A stretch of 64,000 nt of DNA from Pseudomonadota bacterium (GCA_023394965.1 JAEWZX010000042.1:124001-188000); one strand, 5' to 3'. Numbered from the stretch's first letter, positions 15,406 through 22,593 are shown. Program-made: numbers and translations. The notes: a model not told the origin generated them from the sequence alone.

Positions 15406-16774
15406 GCCCCGCGCCGCGAGGGGTGGCCTGTCGCGCGGGGGCTGGCTGCGGCGGCTGGGCGCGGAGGCCGAACAGGACCGCAACGAACTGGCCAGCCAGT
15501 TGAAGCCGCACGAACTGGCCGCGCTGGGCAGCTATTACTGGGAAGGCTGGGCGCGCGACGCGCAGCTTCCCCCCCGCGAAGCCTGGCGGACCTGGCTGAT
15601 CTGCGCCGGGCGCGGGTTCGGCAAGACCCGCGCCGGGGCCGAATGGGTGCGCGATGTGGCGCGCCACGATGGCACGGCGCGGATCGCCCTGGTCGGGGCC
15701 AATCTGGCCGAAGTGCGCCATGTGATGGTGGAAGGCGACAGCGGCGTGCTGGCCGCATCCCCCGGCGCGCTGGCCCCGGTTTACGAACCCAGCCTGCGCC
15801 GCCTGACATGGGAAAACGGGGCGATGGCCTGGCTTTATTCCGCGGGCGAGCCGGATATGCTGCGCGGGCCGCAGCACAGCCATGCCTGGTGCGATGAAAT
15901 CGCCAAATGGGATAATTCCGGTGATCGTGCCATGTCGGCCTGGAACAATCTGCAACTGACCATGCGGCTGGGCGATGGCCCCCGCGTGGTCGCCACCACC
16001 ACCCCGCGCCCGACCGCGCTGATGCGCCGGATGATGGAGGATGTGGATGCGGGCAAGGTGGTGGTGGCGCGCGGCGGCACGCTGGACAATCGCGAAGTGC
16101 TGCCCGCCGATTACCTGGCCGCGATGGTCGAACAGTTCGCCCGCAGCAATTTCGGGCGGCAGGAACTGGACGGCGAAATGATCGCCGCGGTCGAAGGCGC
16201 GCTATGGACCCGCGCGCTGATCGAGGGCTGCCGGATGCAGGGCCCCATCCCGGATGCGCGCCGCGTGGTGGTGGCGGTGGATCCGCCCGCCGGCAGCGTG
16301 ACGGGCACCGGCGGCGATGCCTGCGGCATCGTGATCGCCATGCTGGGGGTGGATGGCCTCGCCTATATCCGCGCCGACTGTTCGGTAACAACCGGCCGGC
16401 CCGAACGCTGGGCCCGCGCCGTGGCCGATGCCGCGCGCATCTGGCATGCCGACCGCGTGGTGGCGGAAGCCAATCAGGGCGGCCGGATGGTGGAAAGCGT
16501 GCTGCGCGCGGCGGACATCGCCCTGCCGGTCACACTGGTCCACGCCGCCCGCAGCAAAACCGCCCGCGCCGAACCGATCGCCGCCCTCTACGAAGCAGGC
16601 CGCGTCCGCCACGCCGGCCTGTTCGCCGCGCTGGAAGACCAGATGTGCGGCCTGGTGGCCGGCGGCCGCTACGAAGGCCCCGGCCGCTCCCCCGACCGCG
16701 CCGACGCGCTGGTATGGGCGCTGAGCGAACTGATGCTGGTGAAAAGGAAAGAGCCTCGGATTTGGAAATTGTGA
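15398..16774 (+). CDS. GTA terminase large subunit
   Basis: ATP-driven packaging motor and nuclease, 458 residues. Walker A is CAGRGFGKT (residues 69-77), Walker B with catalytic Glu is HAWCDEIAKW (Asp166, Glu167), coupling motif in VVATTTPRP. The RNase H-like nuclease domain follows with AVDPPAG, VAEANQGGRM and DRADALVWALSELM acidic motifs, so all catalytic parts are intact. Start ATG at 15398 overlaps TerS by 8 bases; earlier in-frame starts would lie inside TerS. Equivalent to R. capsulatus GTA gp2. Unlike that cluster, the portal gene does not follow directly. Confidence 0.94.
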   Translation: MGRPRAARGGLSRGGWLRRLGAEAEQDRNELASQLKPHELAALGSYYWEGWARDAQLPPREAWRTWLICAGRGFGKTRAGAEWVRDVARHDGTARIALVGANLAEVRHVMVEGDSGVLAASPGALAPVYEPSLRRLTWENGAMAWLYSAGEPDMLRGPQHSHAWCDEIAKWDNSGDRAMSAWNNLQLTMRLGDGPRVVATTTPRPTALMRRMMEDVDAGKVVVARGGTLDNREVLPADYLAAMVEQFARSNFGRQELDGEMIAAVEGALWTRALIEGCRMQGPIPDARRVVVAVDPPAGSVTGTGGDACGIVIAMLGVDGLAYIRADCSVTTGRPERWARAVADAARIWHADRVVAEANQGGRMVESVLRAADIALPVTLVHAARSKTARAEPIAALYEAGRVRHAGLFAALEDQMCGLVAGGRYEGPGRSPDRADALVWALSELMLVKRKEPRIWKL

Positions 16775-16823
16775 GGGGCAAGCCCCTCACAATCCTAGCC
16801 AAGAGAATTTATGGAATTGAAGC

Positions 16824-16988
16824 TTAGGCTGCCAAGCGCACTACATACGACTCAGCCGCCATTCTCGCATCAATCAGATGAAAGTAGCCTCGGTTTGACT
16901 CTGCGATTAAATTGTAATCCAGGTCATAAAGAAACCAATGCCAGTCATTATTGATGTCTGGGAGAATGATGATTTGTGTCGGACGCAT
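16824..16988 (-). CDS. small hypothetical protein, 54 residues, inside the GTA insertion
   Basis: Minus-strand reading from ATG 16988 to TAA, giving a Trp/Tyr-rich peptide (NNDWHWFLYDLDYNL, ESNRGYFHLIDARMAAESYVVRLAA). A strong AAGGAGAT ribosome site ends 4 bases upstream of the start, which is the main support. Codon use is clearly AT-richer than the surrounding GTA genes, suggesting transfer. The pattern of W-F-L-x-D followed by I-A-x-S and a C-terminal A-rich helix is faintly like DUF1508, but this is too weak to assign. Function unknown. Confidence 0.55.
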   Translation of the reverse strand: MRPTQIIILPDINNDWHWFLYDLDYNLIAESNRGYFHLIDARMAAESYVVRLAA

Positions 16989-17602
16989 AGCGATCTCCTT
17001 GCTGGAGTGCCGAGTCCACGAGGGTTATCATACCGACTTTTGATACGTGCAGTAGGGAACGAGATGAGCAGTTGTTGTTCTGTTTCTAGCTATCTGCTGT
17101 ACTGCAAAGAACATTGCGCCGGAGTTCTCGCGGTTCGAATGCGTGTGTGTGGTCGATCTAGGGCGGTTCAAAAATCATGCCGAATCCTTTCAGTCTCTTG
17201 GCTATGGCGCCATTTTAGAACATGACGAGAACGCTGGTAATAAGCCCAGTTCATTTCTCCACCGATTTGGTTTTGTCACTTCGGGCGGAAAGACTCGGGA
17301 TGGTTCCAAACCTTTGAACGTGCCCCACCACCACCTGCCGTTGCCCCCTCCCCGTAGTGGAGTGTTCTTTTCCCTCTTCGTCCTCCCCCAGGACCCGTAA
17401 TTAGCTCTGCCGAAGCTGCGGATGGCAGGTGGAGCGAAAGAAGCACTGCCCCGGAACAAGTCCGGGGTGACTGGGGAGAGAGATGGGTCGGTGGGCTGCG
17501 TGGGCCGGAATGGCCCGCCCGGGTGGGCTTCACAAGCGGCGGTTCAGGCCGCGCACTGCCCTTCCCCTTACGGGTCACCCCGGACCTGTTCCGGGGCGGT
17601 GC
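16989..17602. other. gene-free insertion between TerL and GIY-YIG gene
   Basis: About 600 bases with no supportable gene. 16989-17330 is AT-richer than its surroundings and looks like a remnant of foreign DNA; the open frames in it have no ribosome site or recognisable motif. 17336-17600 is GC-rich and full of small palindromes, including two copies of the CCCCGGA repeat and GGGCCGGAATGGCCC-type hairpins. Confidence 0.6.
17448..17471 (+). repeat. palindromic dispersed repeat, copy A
   Basis: GCCCCGGAACAAGTCCGGGG followed by TGAC; the stem is CCCCGGA/TCCGGGG around ACAAG. Preceded by AGCACT, as in copies B and C (AGCACC). Same orientation as copy C. Confidence 0.85.
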
Positions 17603-17606
17603 TTAC
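17574..17606 (-). repeat. palindromic dispersed repeat, copy B (left bracket of GIY-YIG gene)
   Basis: Reverse complement of copy C over 33 bases with two mismatches; core CCCCGGACCTGTTCCGGGG. Its outer end overlaps the TAA stop codon of the GIY-YIG gene (17603-17605). Confidence 0.88.
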
Positions 17607-17917
17607 TTCTGCGGCAGGGGTGGGAAGCCATAGTTCTCGGCAAGATCGGCCCAGTCGGGATTGGTCCGTTCGATCACGTTGAACTTCCACTGGCGCGGCC
17701 AGCGTTTTATCGTCTTTTCGCGACGGATGGCGATTTCGATATCTTCATGCGGTTCGAACCAGACCAGCCGTTTGATGTCGCGCTCAGTCGTGTAGCCAGC
17801 GAAGGTGCCCTCGCGGTGGTGGTGCACCCGCGCGAGCAGATCCGAACTCACGCCCGTATAAAGCCGACCGCGATAATGGCTGGCGAGAATGTAAACCGAC
17901 GGCTCGAACGTTCGCAT
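17603..17917 (-). CDS. GIY-YIG nuclease family protein (COG2827/UPF0213 type)
   Basis: Single-domain GIY-YIG endonuclease of 104 residues. Motifs: SVYILASHYRGRLYTGVS (the GIY...YIG pair in its V-Y-I and L-Y-T-G form), Arg in LLARVHHHREG, and metal-binding Glu in AIRREKTIKRWPRQWK, ending with NPDWADL, the usual family tail. Catalytic residues appear intact. It is antisense to the GTA genes, sits between TerL and portal, and is bracketed by 33-bp inverted repeats (17574-17606, 17932-17964) also scattered through the cluster. The biological role of stand-alone members is unknown; a link to repeat spread is a hypothesis. Confidence 0.92.
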   Translation of the reverse strand: MRTFEPSVYILASHYRGRLYTGVSSDLLARVHHHREGTFAGYTTERDIKRLVWFEPHEDIEIAIRREKTIKRWPRQWKFNVIERTNPDWADLAENYGFPPLPQK

Positions 17918-17931
17918 GGCCAGTCAGTGAG

Positions 17932-17964
17932 ATAAGCACCGCCCCGGAACAAGTCCGGGGTGAC
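17932..17964 (+). repeat. palindromic dispersed repeat, copy C (right bracket of GIY-YIG gene)
   Basis: TAAGCACC then GCCCCGGAACAAGTCCGGGG and TGAC. Inverted partner of copy B (31 of 33 positions) and direct partner of copy A. Ends 14 bases after the GIY-YIG start codon region on the upstream side of that gene. Confidence 0.88.
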
Positions 17965-18088
17965 TACGGAGGCGCGCAGAGTTGCAGCTGCTGCTTTCGC
18001 GCCCCCGCCATCGGGTCAGAAACCGCACAACCGCATAATCGCGGGCCGCCGGAACAGCCGGTGCGGCCCATGTAATCGGAGATATCCC

Positions 18089-19258
18089 ATGTCCTTCCTC
18101 ACCAGTCTCGTCTCCGCCTTCAAGGGCGGGGGCGGTGGTCGTGTGCCTGTGTCGCGCGGCTTTGTCTCGCCCTGGTCGCAGTGGGGGGCGAGCGCTTTCG
18201 ATGGCGGGCCGCCGGGGCGCGGCGCCTTCGATTATGCGCGCGAGGTGGGCGAGGCCTATCTGGCCAATCCGGTGGCGCAGCGCGCCGTGCGGATCGTGGC
18301 CGAAGGGGTCGGCGGGGCGCCGCTTGCCTGCGCCGACGAGCGGCTGGCGGCGCTGATCCGCTGTGCCTGCGGGGCGCAGCCGCTGCTGGAAGTGCTGGCG
18401 GCGCAGCTGACGCTGCATGGCAATGCCTATGTCCAGATCGTGAAGGATGCGGGCGGCGTGCCGGTCGATCTCTATCCCCTGCGGCCCGAACGGGTGCAGG
18501 TGGTGGCGGGTGAGGATGGCTGGCCCGCCGCCTATCGCTATGTTCTGGCGGAGCGCACGATCACCCTGCCGCTGGAGGATGAGGACGGCTGGCCTGCGTT
18601 CATCCATCTCAAGGGCTTCCACCCGACCGACGATCATTATGGCGCGGGGTGCCTGGCCGCCGCCGCGCCTGCCGTGGCGATCCATAATGCGGCGAGCGAA
18701 TGGAACCGCGCGCTGCTGGCCAATGCCGCGCGGCCCAGCGGCGCGCTGGTGTTCGACGGGGGCGATGCGGGCGGGCTGACGGGCGATCAGTTCGAACGGC
18801 TGAAGGCCGAACTGCACAGCGCCTTTCAGGGCCAGGCCAATGCCGGGCGGCCGATGCTGCTGGAAGGCGGGCTGGACTGGAAGGCGATGAGCCTGTCCCC
18901 CGCCGACATGGATTTCGCCACGCTGAAGGCGGCGGCGGCGCGCGACATCGCGCTCGCCTTCGGCGTGCCGCCCATGCTGCTCGGCCTGCCGGGGGACAAT
19001 ACCTATGCCAATTACCGCGAGGCGAACCGGGCGCTGTGGCGGCTGACGCTGCTGCCGCTGGCGGGCAAGATCCTGGCCGGGCTGCATGGCGGGCTGGCGG
19101 ACTGGTTCGCCGATGCGCCAAGCGTCGATCTCGACCGGGTGCCCGCGCTGGCGGAAGATCGCGAGCGGCTGTGGGCGCAGGTCAGCGCGGCGGGGTTTTT
19201 AACCGATCCGGAGAAGCGCGAGCTGCTGGGACTGGCGAAAATGGAGAACGGCCGATGA
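18089..19258 (+). CDS. GTA portal protein (HK97 gp3/phage portal family)
   Basis: Portal subunit of 389 residues forming the dodecameric DNA entry ring of the capsid. Family features: AYLANPVAQRAVRIVAEGVGGAPL, LTLHGNAYVQIVKDAGGVPVDLYPLRPERVQV, AFIHLKGFHPTDDHYGAGCLAAAAPAVAIHNAASEWNRALLANAARPSG, and the C-terminal FGVPPMLLGLPGDNTYANYREANRALWRLTLLP typical of HK97 portals. ATG at 18089 (MSFLTSLVSAFKGGGG) is preceded by CGGAGA; an upstream in-frame reading runs through copy C of the repeat and is not portal-like. Coupled to the next gene by ATGA. Confidence 0.94.
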   Translation: MSFLTSLVSAFKGGGGGRVPVSRGFVSPWSQWGASAFDGGPPGRGAFDYAREVGEAYLANPVAQRAVRIVAEGVGGAPLACADERLAALIRCACGAQPLLEVLAAQLTLHGNAYVQIVKDAGGVPVDLYPLRPERVQVVAGEDGWPAAYRYVLAERTITLPLEDEDGWPAFIHLKGFHPTDDHYGAGCLAAAAPAVAIHNAASEWNRALLANAARPSGALVFDGGDAGGLTGDQFERLKAELHSAFQGQANAGRPMLLEGGLDWKAMSLSPADMDFATLKAAAARDIALAFGVPPMLLGLPGDNTYANYREANRALWRLTLLPLAGKILAGLHGGLADWFADAPSVDLDRVPALAEDRERLWAQVSAAGFLTDPEKRELLGLAKMENGR

Positions 19259-19563
19259 CGCGCGAAGACATGCTGGCGCGGCTGATTTCGCAGGCCACCC
19301 TTGAAGGGGGCGAGCTGATTACGCTGCGCGCGATCGTGGAAGAAGCGAGCGAACTGGGCGCGAACCGCGTGCTCGACCGGCTGGGCCTGGGCGATGCCGG
19401 GGCGCAGGGCGATATCGACGAATTGCGCGAATTGCTGGGCGCCTGGCGCGATGCCAAGGCGAGCGCGTGGAAGGCCGCGATCGACTGGCTGGTCAAGGGC
19501 GTGCTGGCACTGCTGCTGGTGGGCATTGCCGTGCGGCTGGGCGTGGGGGAGATGCTGTCGTGA
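19255..19563 (+). CDS. DUF6127 family protein, GTA gp3.5 position
   Basis: 102 residues: a helical cytosolic part (EEASELGANRVLDRLGLGD, DELRELLGAWRDAKASAWKAAIDW) and one C-terminal hydrophobic helix (GVLALLLVGIAVRLGVGEML). It resembles the DUF6127 proteins found in sphingomonad GTA clusters between portal and protease, the place of gp3.5 in Rhodobacter. Start overlaps the portal stop (ATGA), stop overlaps the protease GTG start. Role unknown; a membrane-linked assembly factor is a guess. Confidence 0.85.
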   Translation: MTREDMLARLISQATLEGGELITLRAIVEEASELGANRVLDRLGLGDAGAQGDIDELRELLGAWRDAKASAWKAAIDWLVKGVLALLLVGIAVRLGVGEMLS

Positions 19564-20063
19564 CCCCGGAACAGGTCCGGGGTGACAGGCCGGAACAGGT
19601 CCGGGGTGACGGGCCGGAACAGGTCCGGGGTGACCGGGTGCTGCAGGATAGCGTGCGCGGTGACCGGGGGTTGCGCATTGCGGGCTATGCCGCGCTGTTC
19701 GACCGGCCCGACGGGGCGCGCGATACGATCAGGCGGGGGGCCTTTGCCCGCACGCTGGCGGAACGCGCGGGGGCCTTCCCGCTTTACTGGCAGCACCGGC
19801 CCGACCGGCGGATCGGCTGGGTGGAGACGGCGGGCGAAGATGCGCGCGGCCTCAGGATCATTGCCCGCATCGACAACCCCACCGGGCGCGCCGCCGTGCT
19901 GCTGCGCCGCCGCGCGGTCACCGGCCTCAGCTTCGGCTATCGTGCGCGGGCCTGGCGCCACACGCCGCAGGGCCGCGAACTGGCCGAGATCGATCTGTTC
20001 GAGGTCAGCGTGGTGACCCACCCGCTGCAATATGGCGCGCGGGTGCATTTCCTCCAGCCCTGA
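19560..20063 (+). CDS. GTA prohead protease, HK97 family
   Basis: Serine protease that matures the capsid, 167 residues if the GTG at 19560 is used. The core starts at GLRIAGYAALFDRPDG; catalytic His lies in PLYWQHRPDRRIG, catalytic Ser in AVTGLSFGYR, and the FEVSVVTHPLQ strand follows. The first 27 residues are almost entirely three translated copies of the dispersed repeat (PEQVRGD three times), which is not part of the family. In-frame GTGs just after the repeat could be the real start, leaving the repeat as leader. Equivalent to gp4 of R. capsulatus GTA. Confidence 0.9.
   Translation: MTPEQVRGDRPEQVRGDGPEQVRGDRVLQDSVRGDRGLRIAGYAALFDRPDGARDTIRRGAFARTLAERAGAFPLYWQHRPDRRIGWVETAGEDARGLRIIARIDNPTGRAAVLLRRRAVTGLSFGYRARAWRHTPQGRELAEIDLFEVSVVTHPLQYGARVHFLQP
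19566..19637 (+). repeat. three 24-bp tandem copies of the dispersed palindrome, in frame
   Basis: CCGGAACAGGTCCGGGGTGA plus four bases, three times (19566-19589, 19590-19613, 19614-19637), encoding PEQVRGD followed by Arg or Gly each time. 24 bases keeps the protease frame open. The core matches copies A-C elsewhere in the cluster. Confidence 0.92.
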
Positions 20064-20109
20064 CCCCGCCCCGCCGTCATTCCCGCCCAGCCGGGAGCGA
20101 ATTCCAACC

Positions 20110-20132
20110 GCCGCCTTCCGGGCGGCTTTTTT
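20110..20132 (+). terminator. intrinsic terminator between protease and capsid genes
   Basis: GCCGCC at 20110-20115, loop TTCCG, GGCGGC at 20121-20126 and TTTTTT at 20127-20132. It sits 23 bases before the capsid start, just upstream of the AAAAGGA ribosome site, within the GTA transcript. Confidence 0.7.
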
Positions 20133-20155
20133 GTGCCCAGAGAAAAGGACCGTTC

Positions 20156-21319
20156 ATGGACATCCAGACCCCCACCACCCCCGAAACCGCCACAGATCCC
20201 GCCGCAGCGAGCTTCGACATCGTCGCCCGGCAGGACCGCACCGAAGCCGATGTCGCCGCGCTGCGCAGCGATGTGGATGAGGTGAAGGCGCGCGTCGACC
20301 GGATCGCCCAGGCCGCCACGCGCGCCGCCCGCCCCGCGCTGGCCGCCACCGACGACGCCGCGCCCGAGGTCAAAGGCTTCGTCGATGGCTATCTGCGGCG
20401 CGGATCGACGCGGGAAATCAAATCGATCACCGGCACGGTGCCCGCCGATGGCGGCTATGCCGTGCCGCGGCAGATCGATGTGGCGATCGCCCGCCAGCTT
20501 ACCGACATCAGCCCGATCCGCGCCATCGCGCAAATCGTGCAGACGGGCAGCGCGGGCTATCGCAAGCTGGTCACCACCGGCGGCACGGCCAGCGGCTGGG
20601 TCAGCGAAATCGCCGCGCGGCCCGAAACCCCCACCCCCAATTTCAACGAAATCGCCCCGCCGACGGGCGAGCTGTTCGCCAATCCCGCGGCCAGCCAGGC
20701 GATGCTGGACGATGCGGGATTCGACCTGGAAAGCTGGCTGGAAGCCGAAATCGCGACCGAATTCGCGCGGGCGGAAGGCGCGGCTTTTGTCAATGGAACC
20801 GGGGCCGACCAGCCGCGCGGCTTCCTGGCAGCGCCCATGTCCGAGGAATTCGACGGGGACCGCCCGTTCGGCACGCTGCAATATATCGCCAGCGGCGATG
20901 CCGGCGGGTTCGATGCCAATCCCGACGCCAGGCTGATCGATCTGGTCCACACGCTGAAGGCCGGGCACCGGCAGGGCGCGAGCTTCGTGATGAATTCCGC
21001 CACGCTGGCCGAAGTGCGCAAGCTCAAGACCACCGATGGCGCGTTTCTGTGGCAGCCCGGCTTGGTGGAAGGCCAGCCCGACCGCCTGCTGGGCTATCCC
21101 GTGGTCGAGGCGGAGGACATGCCCGATATTGCGGCGGACACCTGCCCCATTGCCTTCGGCAATTTCCGCCACGGCTATCTGATCGCCGAACGCAGTGCCA
21201 CGCAGGTGCTGCGCGATCCTTTCACCAACAAGCCCTTCGTCCACTTTTACGCCACCAAGCGCGTGGGCGGGCAGGTGCTGGATAGCAATGCGATCAAGCT
21301 GCTGAAGATCGAGGTTTAA
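20156..21319 (+). CDS. GTA major capsid protein, HK97 fold
   Basis: Capsid subunit of 387 residues. The N-terminal ~70 residues are a coiled-coil delta/scaffold domain (RQDRTEADVAALRSDVDEVKARVDRI) expected to be removed by the prohead protease. The mature part has the HK97 pattern: GGYAVPRQIDVAIARQLTDISPIR, GWVSEIAARPETPTPNFNEI, ELFANPAASQAMLDDAGFDLESWLEAEIATEFARAEGAAFVNGTG, and C-terminal PIAFGNFRHGYLIAERS. Equivalent to gp5 of R. capsulatus GTA. Ribosome site AAAAGGA. Flanked on both sides by intrinsic terminators. Confidence 0.95.
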   Translation: MDIQTPTTPETATDPAAASFDIVARQDRTEADVAALRSDVDEVKARVDRIAQAATRAARPALAATDDAAPEVKGFVDGYLRRGSTREIKSITGTVPADGGYAVPRQIDVAIARQLTDISPIRAIAQIVQTGSAGYRKLVTTGGTASGWVSEIAARPETPTPNFNEIAPPTGELFANPAASQAMLDDAGFDLESWLEAEIATEFARAEGAAFVNGTGADQPRGFLAAPMSEEFDGDRPFGTLQYIASGDAGGFDANPDARLIDLVHTLKAGHRQGASFVMNSATLAEVRKLKTTDGAFLWQPGLVEGQPDRLLGYPVVEAEDMPDIAADTCPIAFGNFRHGYLIAERSATQVLRDPFTNKPFVHFYATKRVGGQVLDSNAIKLLKIEV

Positions 21320-21326
21320 GAGCTGA

Positions 21327-21357
21327 CAGGCGGGGCCGCGCGGCTTCGCCTGTTTTT
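21327..21357 (+). terminator. intrinsic terminator after the capsid gene
   Basis: CAGGCG at 21327-21332 pairs with CGCCTG at 21347-21352; TTTTT at 21353-21357. Starts 7 bases after the capsid stop. Confidence 0.7.
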
Positions 21358-21622
21358 GTTTTGCGCACCGACCTCCGTCGGTGCGTCCTCGCTAGGCGCG
21401 CAGCAAGCTGCGCCCGCTGCGGGCGCGCAGTCGCGCTTGCCGGGCCGTCACCGGCCCGGATCTGGCGCAAGTCATTCGACTGGCGAAAGCACCCGAGCCG
21501 CAGGCGAGGCAAGGCCGACCGGCCGCCCGCAGCGATGCGACCGACAGGTCGCGTGAGCGAGGATAGCCAAAGGCCGCGGACGCGGCCGCCGGCGCTTGAG
21601 GCCAAACAAAGGACACCAAAAA
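21358..21622. other. structured non-coding gap between capsid and connector genes
   Basis: No gene. The stretch is dense in small hairpins: GCACCGAC/GTCGGTGC at 21364-21383, GCGACC/GGTCGC near 21537-21552, and GGCCGCGGACGCGGCC at about 21571-21586. It reads like a decayed repetitive element common in GC-rich sphingomonad genomes, but I cannot match it to another copy in this window. Confidence 0.5.
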
Positions 21623-21910
21623 ATGACTCCAGACCTCACCGGCCAGCCGCTGGCCGAACTGAAGCAATGGCTGGCGATCGGCACGGCGGGCGAAGATGCG
21701 CTGCTGCTGCGGCTGCTGCATACAGCGTGGCAGATCTGCGCGCGGTTTACCGGCCATGGCGCGAGCCAGTGGGCCGAACTGGACGAGGCGCTGCGCCACG
21801 GCATCGTCCGTTTCGCCGCGCATCAATATCGCGAACGTGACGAAGGCGCGACGCCCCTGCCGGCAGCCATCGCGGCGCTGTGGCGGCCCTGGCGCCTGGT
21901 GCGGCTGTGA
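21623..21910 (+). CDS. GTA head-tail connector (gp6-like adaptor)
   Basis: 95-residue alpha-helical protein starting MTPDLTGQPLAELKQWL and ending in WRPWRLVRL, with the helix LRLLHTAWQICARFTG and ELDEALRHGIVRFAAHQYRERDEG typical of HK97 gp6-type adaptors that bind the portal ring. Position after the capsid gene equals gp6 of R. capsulatus GTA. Its stop overlaps the next small reading frame (GTGA). Confidence 0.85.
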   Translation: MTPDLTGQPLAELKQWLAIGTAGEDALLLRLLHTAWQICARFTGHGASQWAELDEALRHGIVRFAAHQYRERDEGATPLPAAIAALWRPWRLVRL

Positions 21911-22047
21911 GCTTTGCCGCATTGGCCCAGCGCCTGACCCGGCGCGCCGCCGCGCGGGCGGAACGCCATGGTCACGCCGCACGCGGCCAGTCCATCTGGC
22001 ACCGCGCGCGGCTGCTGTGGCCACTGTTCGGCAAAGGGGGCGATTAG
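21907..22047 (+). CDS. 46-residue basic protein at the GTA gp7 position
   Basis: Begins with GTG overlapping the connector stop (GTGA) and ends one base before the DUF3168 start, so it fills the gap exactly. The peptide is basic and helical (FAALAQRLTRRAAARAERHGH, then IWHRARLLWPLFGKGGD). R. capsulatus gp7, the head closure protein, is more than twice as long, so this is either a shortened replacement or a different small protein. Support is only the tight packing. Confidence 0.55.
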   Translation: MSFAALAQRLTRRAAARAERHGHAARGQSIWHRARLLWPLFGKGGD

Positions 22048-22437
22048 ATGGAAGCCGCCCTTCGCAGTGCCATATCCGGCTGGCTGCGCAGCGATCCCCT
22101 GCTGGCCGAACGGGTCAACGGGATCGAGGAAGAAGGCCCGGTGGCCGCCAGCCCGCCCGCCATCGCCATCGCCGCCAGCGCCAGCACCGACTGGTCGACC
22201 AAGACCACAAGGGGCCGCGAAGTGCGGCTGGCGCTGGAACTGGTGGGGCGCGGCGACGATCCGGCCACCATCGCAACGCTCGCCAGCCGTATCGAACAGC
22301 GCATCGCCACGCTGGCCCCGCAGCAGGATGGGTTCCGGGTGGTGGTGACGCGTTTCCTGCGCAGCCGCGTGGAACGGCGCCGCCGCAACACCCGCGCGGT
22401 GCTGCTCGAATTCGCCTTCAAGGTGATGGCCGATTGA
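22048..22437 (+). CDS. DUF3168 family tail terminator-like protein (gp8)
   Basis: 129 residues with the DUF3168 pattern: EAALRSAISGWLRSDPLLAERVNGI at the N-terminus, REVRLALELVGRGDDPATIATLASRIEQRI in the middle, and a beta-rich C-terminus LRSRVERRRRNTRAVLLEFAFKVMAD. Members close the tail tube at the head end. Equivalent to R. capsulatus gp8. Starts one base after the preceding stop. Confidence 0.88.
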   Translation: MEAALRSAISGWLRSDPLLAERVNGIEEEGPVAASPPAIAIAASASTDWSTKTTRGREVRLALELVGRGDDPATIATLASRIEQRIATLAPQQDGFRVVVTRFLRSRVERRRRNTRAVLLEFAFKVMAD

Positions 22438-22451
22438 TTTTCCCCCTCCCG

Positions 22452-22468
22452 CGGACCCGTTCCGGGGC
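22452..22468 (-). repeat. palindromic dispersed repeat, degenerate copy
   Basis: CGGACCCGTTCCGGGGC, a shortened, diverged copy of the CCCCGGA repeat in the orientation of copy B, next to the 77-bp repeat. Confidence 0.6.
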
Positions 22469-22491
22469 GGGCATCCCAACGTATCCCGCCC

Positions 22492-22568
22492 GCATCGCCC
22501 ACCCCGCTGCGACTAGGCCGCTGGTGCGGCCAAGTCTCGCTGCCCCTCCCGCAAGCGGGAGGGGGCAT
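22492..22568 (+). repeat. 77-bp inverted repeat, left copy
   Basis: Reverse complement of 23303-23379 with two mismatches. It contains internal hairpins (CCTCCCGCAAGCGGGAGG at its right end). It ends just before the ribosome site of the major tail protein gene. Confidence 0.92.
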
Positions 22569-22593
22569 TTGTTCAGTATAGATGGAGTTTTCT

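Noticed and set aside
16938..17400. Plus-strand open frames of 85-95 codons in the TerL-portal gap.
   Set aside because: No ribosome site, no motif, odd composition, and one is antisense to the better supported 54-codon gene.
17336..17600. Insertion sequence remnant between TerL and GIY-YIG gene.
   Set aside because: No transposase motif or target duplication could be seen; palindromic repeats explain the pattern better.
21356..21840. Long Ala/Arg/Pro-rich open frames after the capsid gene.
   Set aside because: They run through hairpins and into the connector gene in another frame; high GC keeps several frames open by chance.
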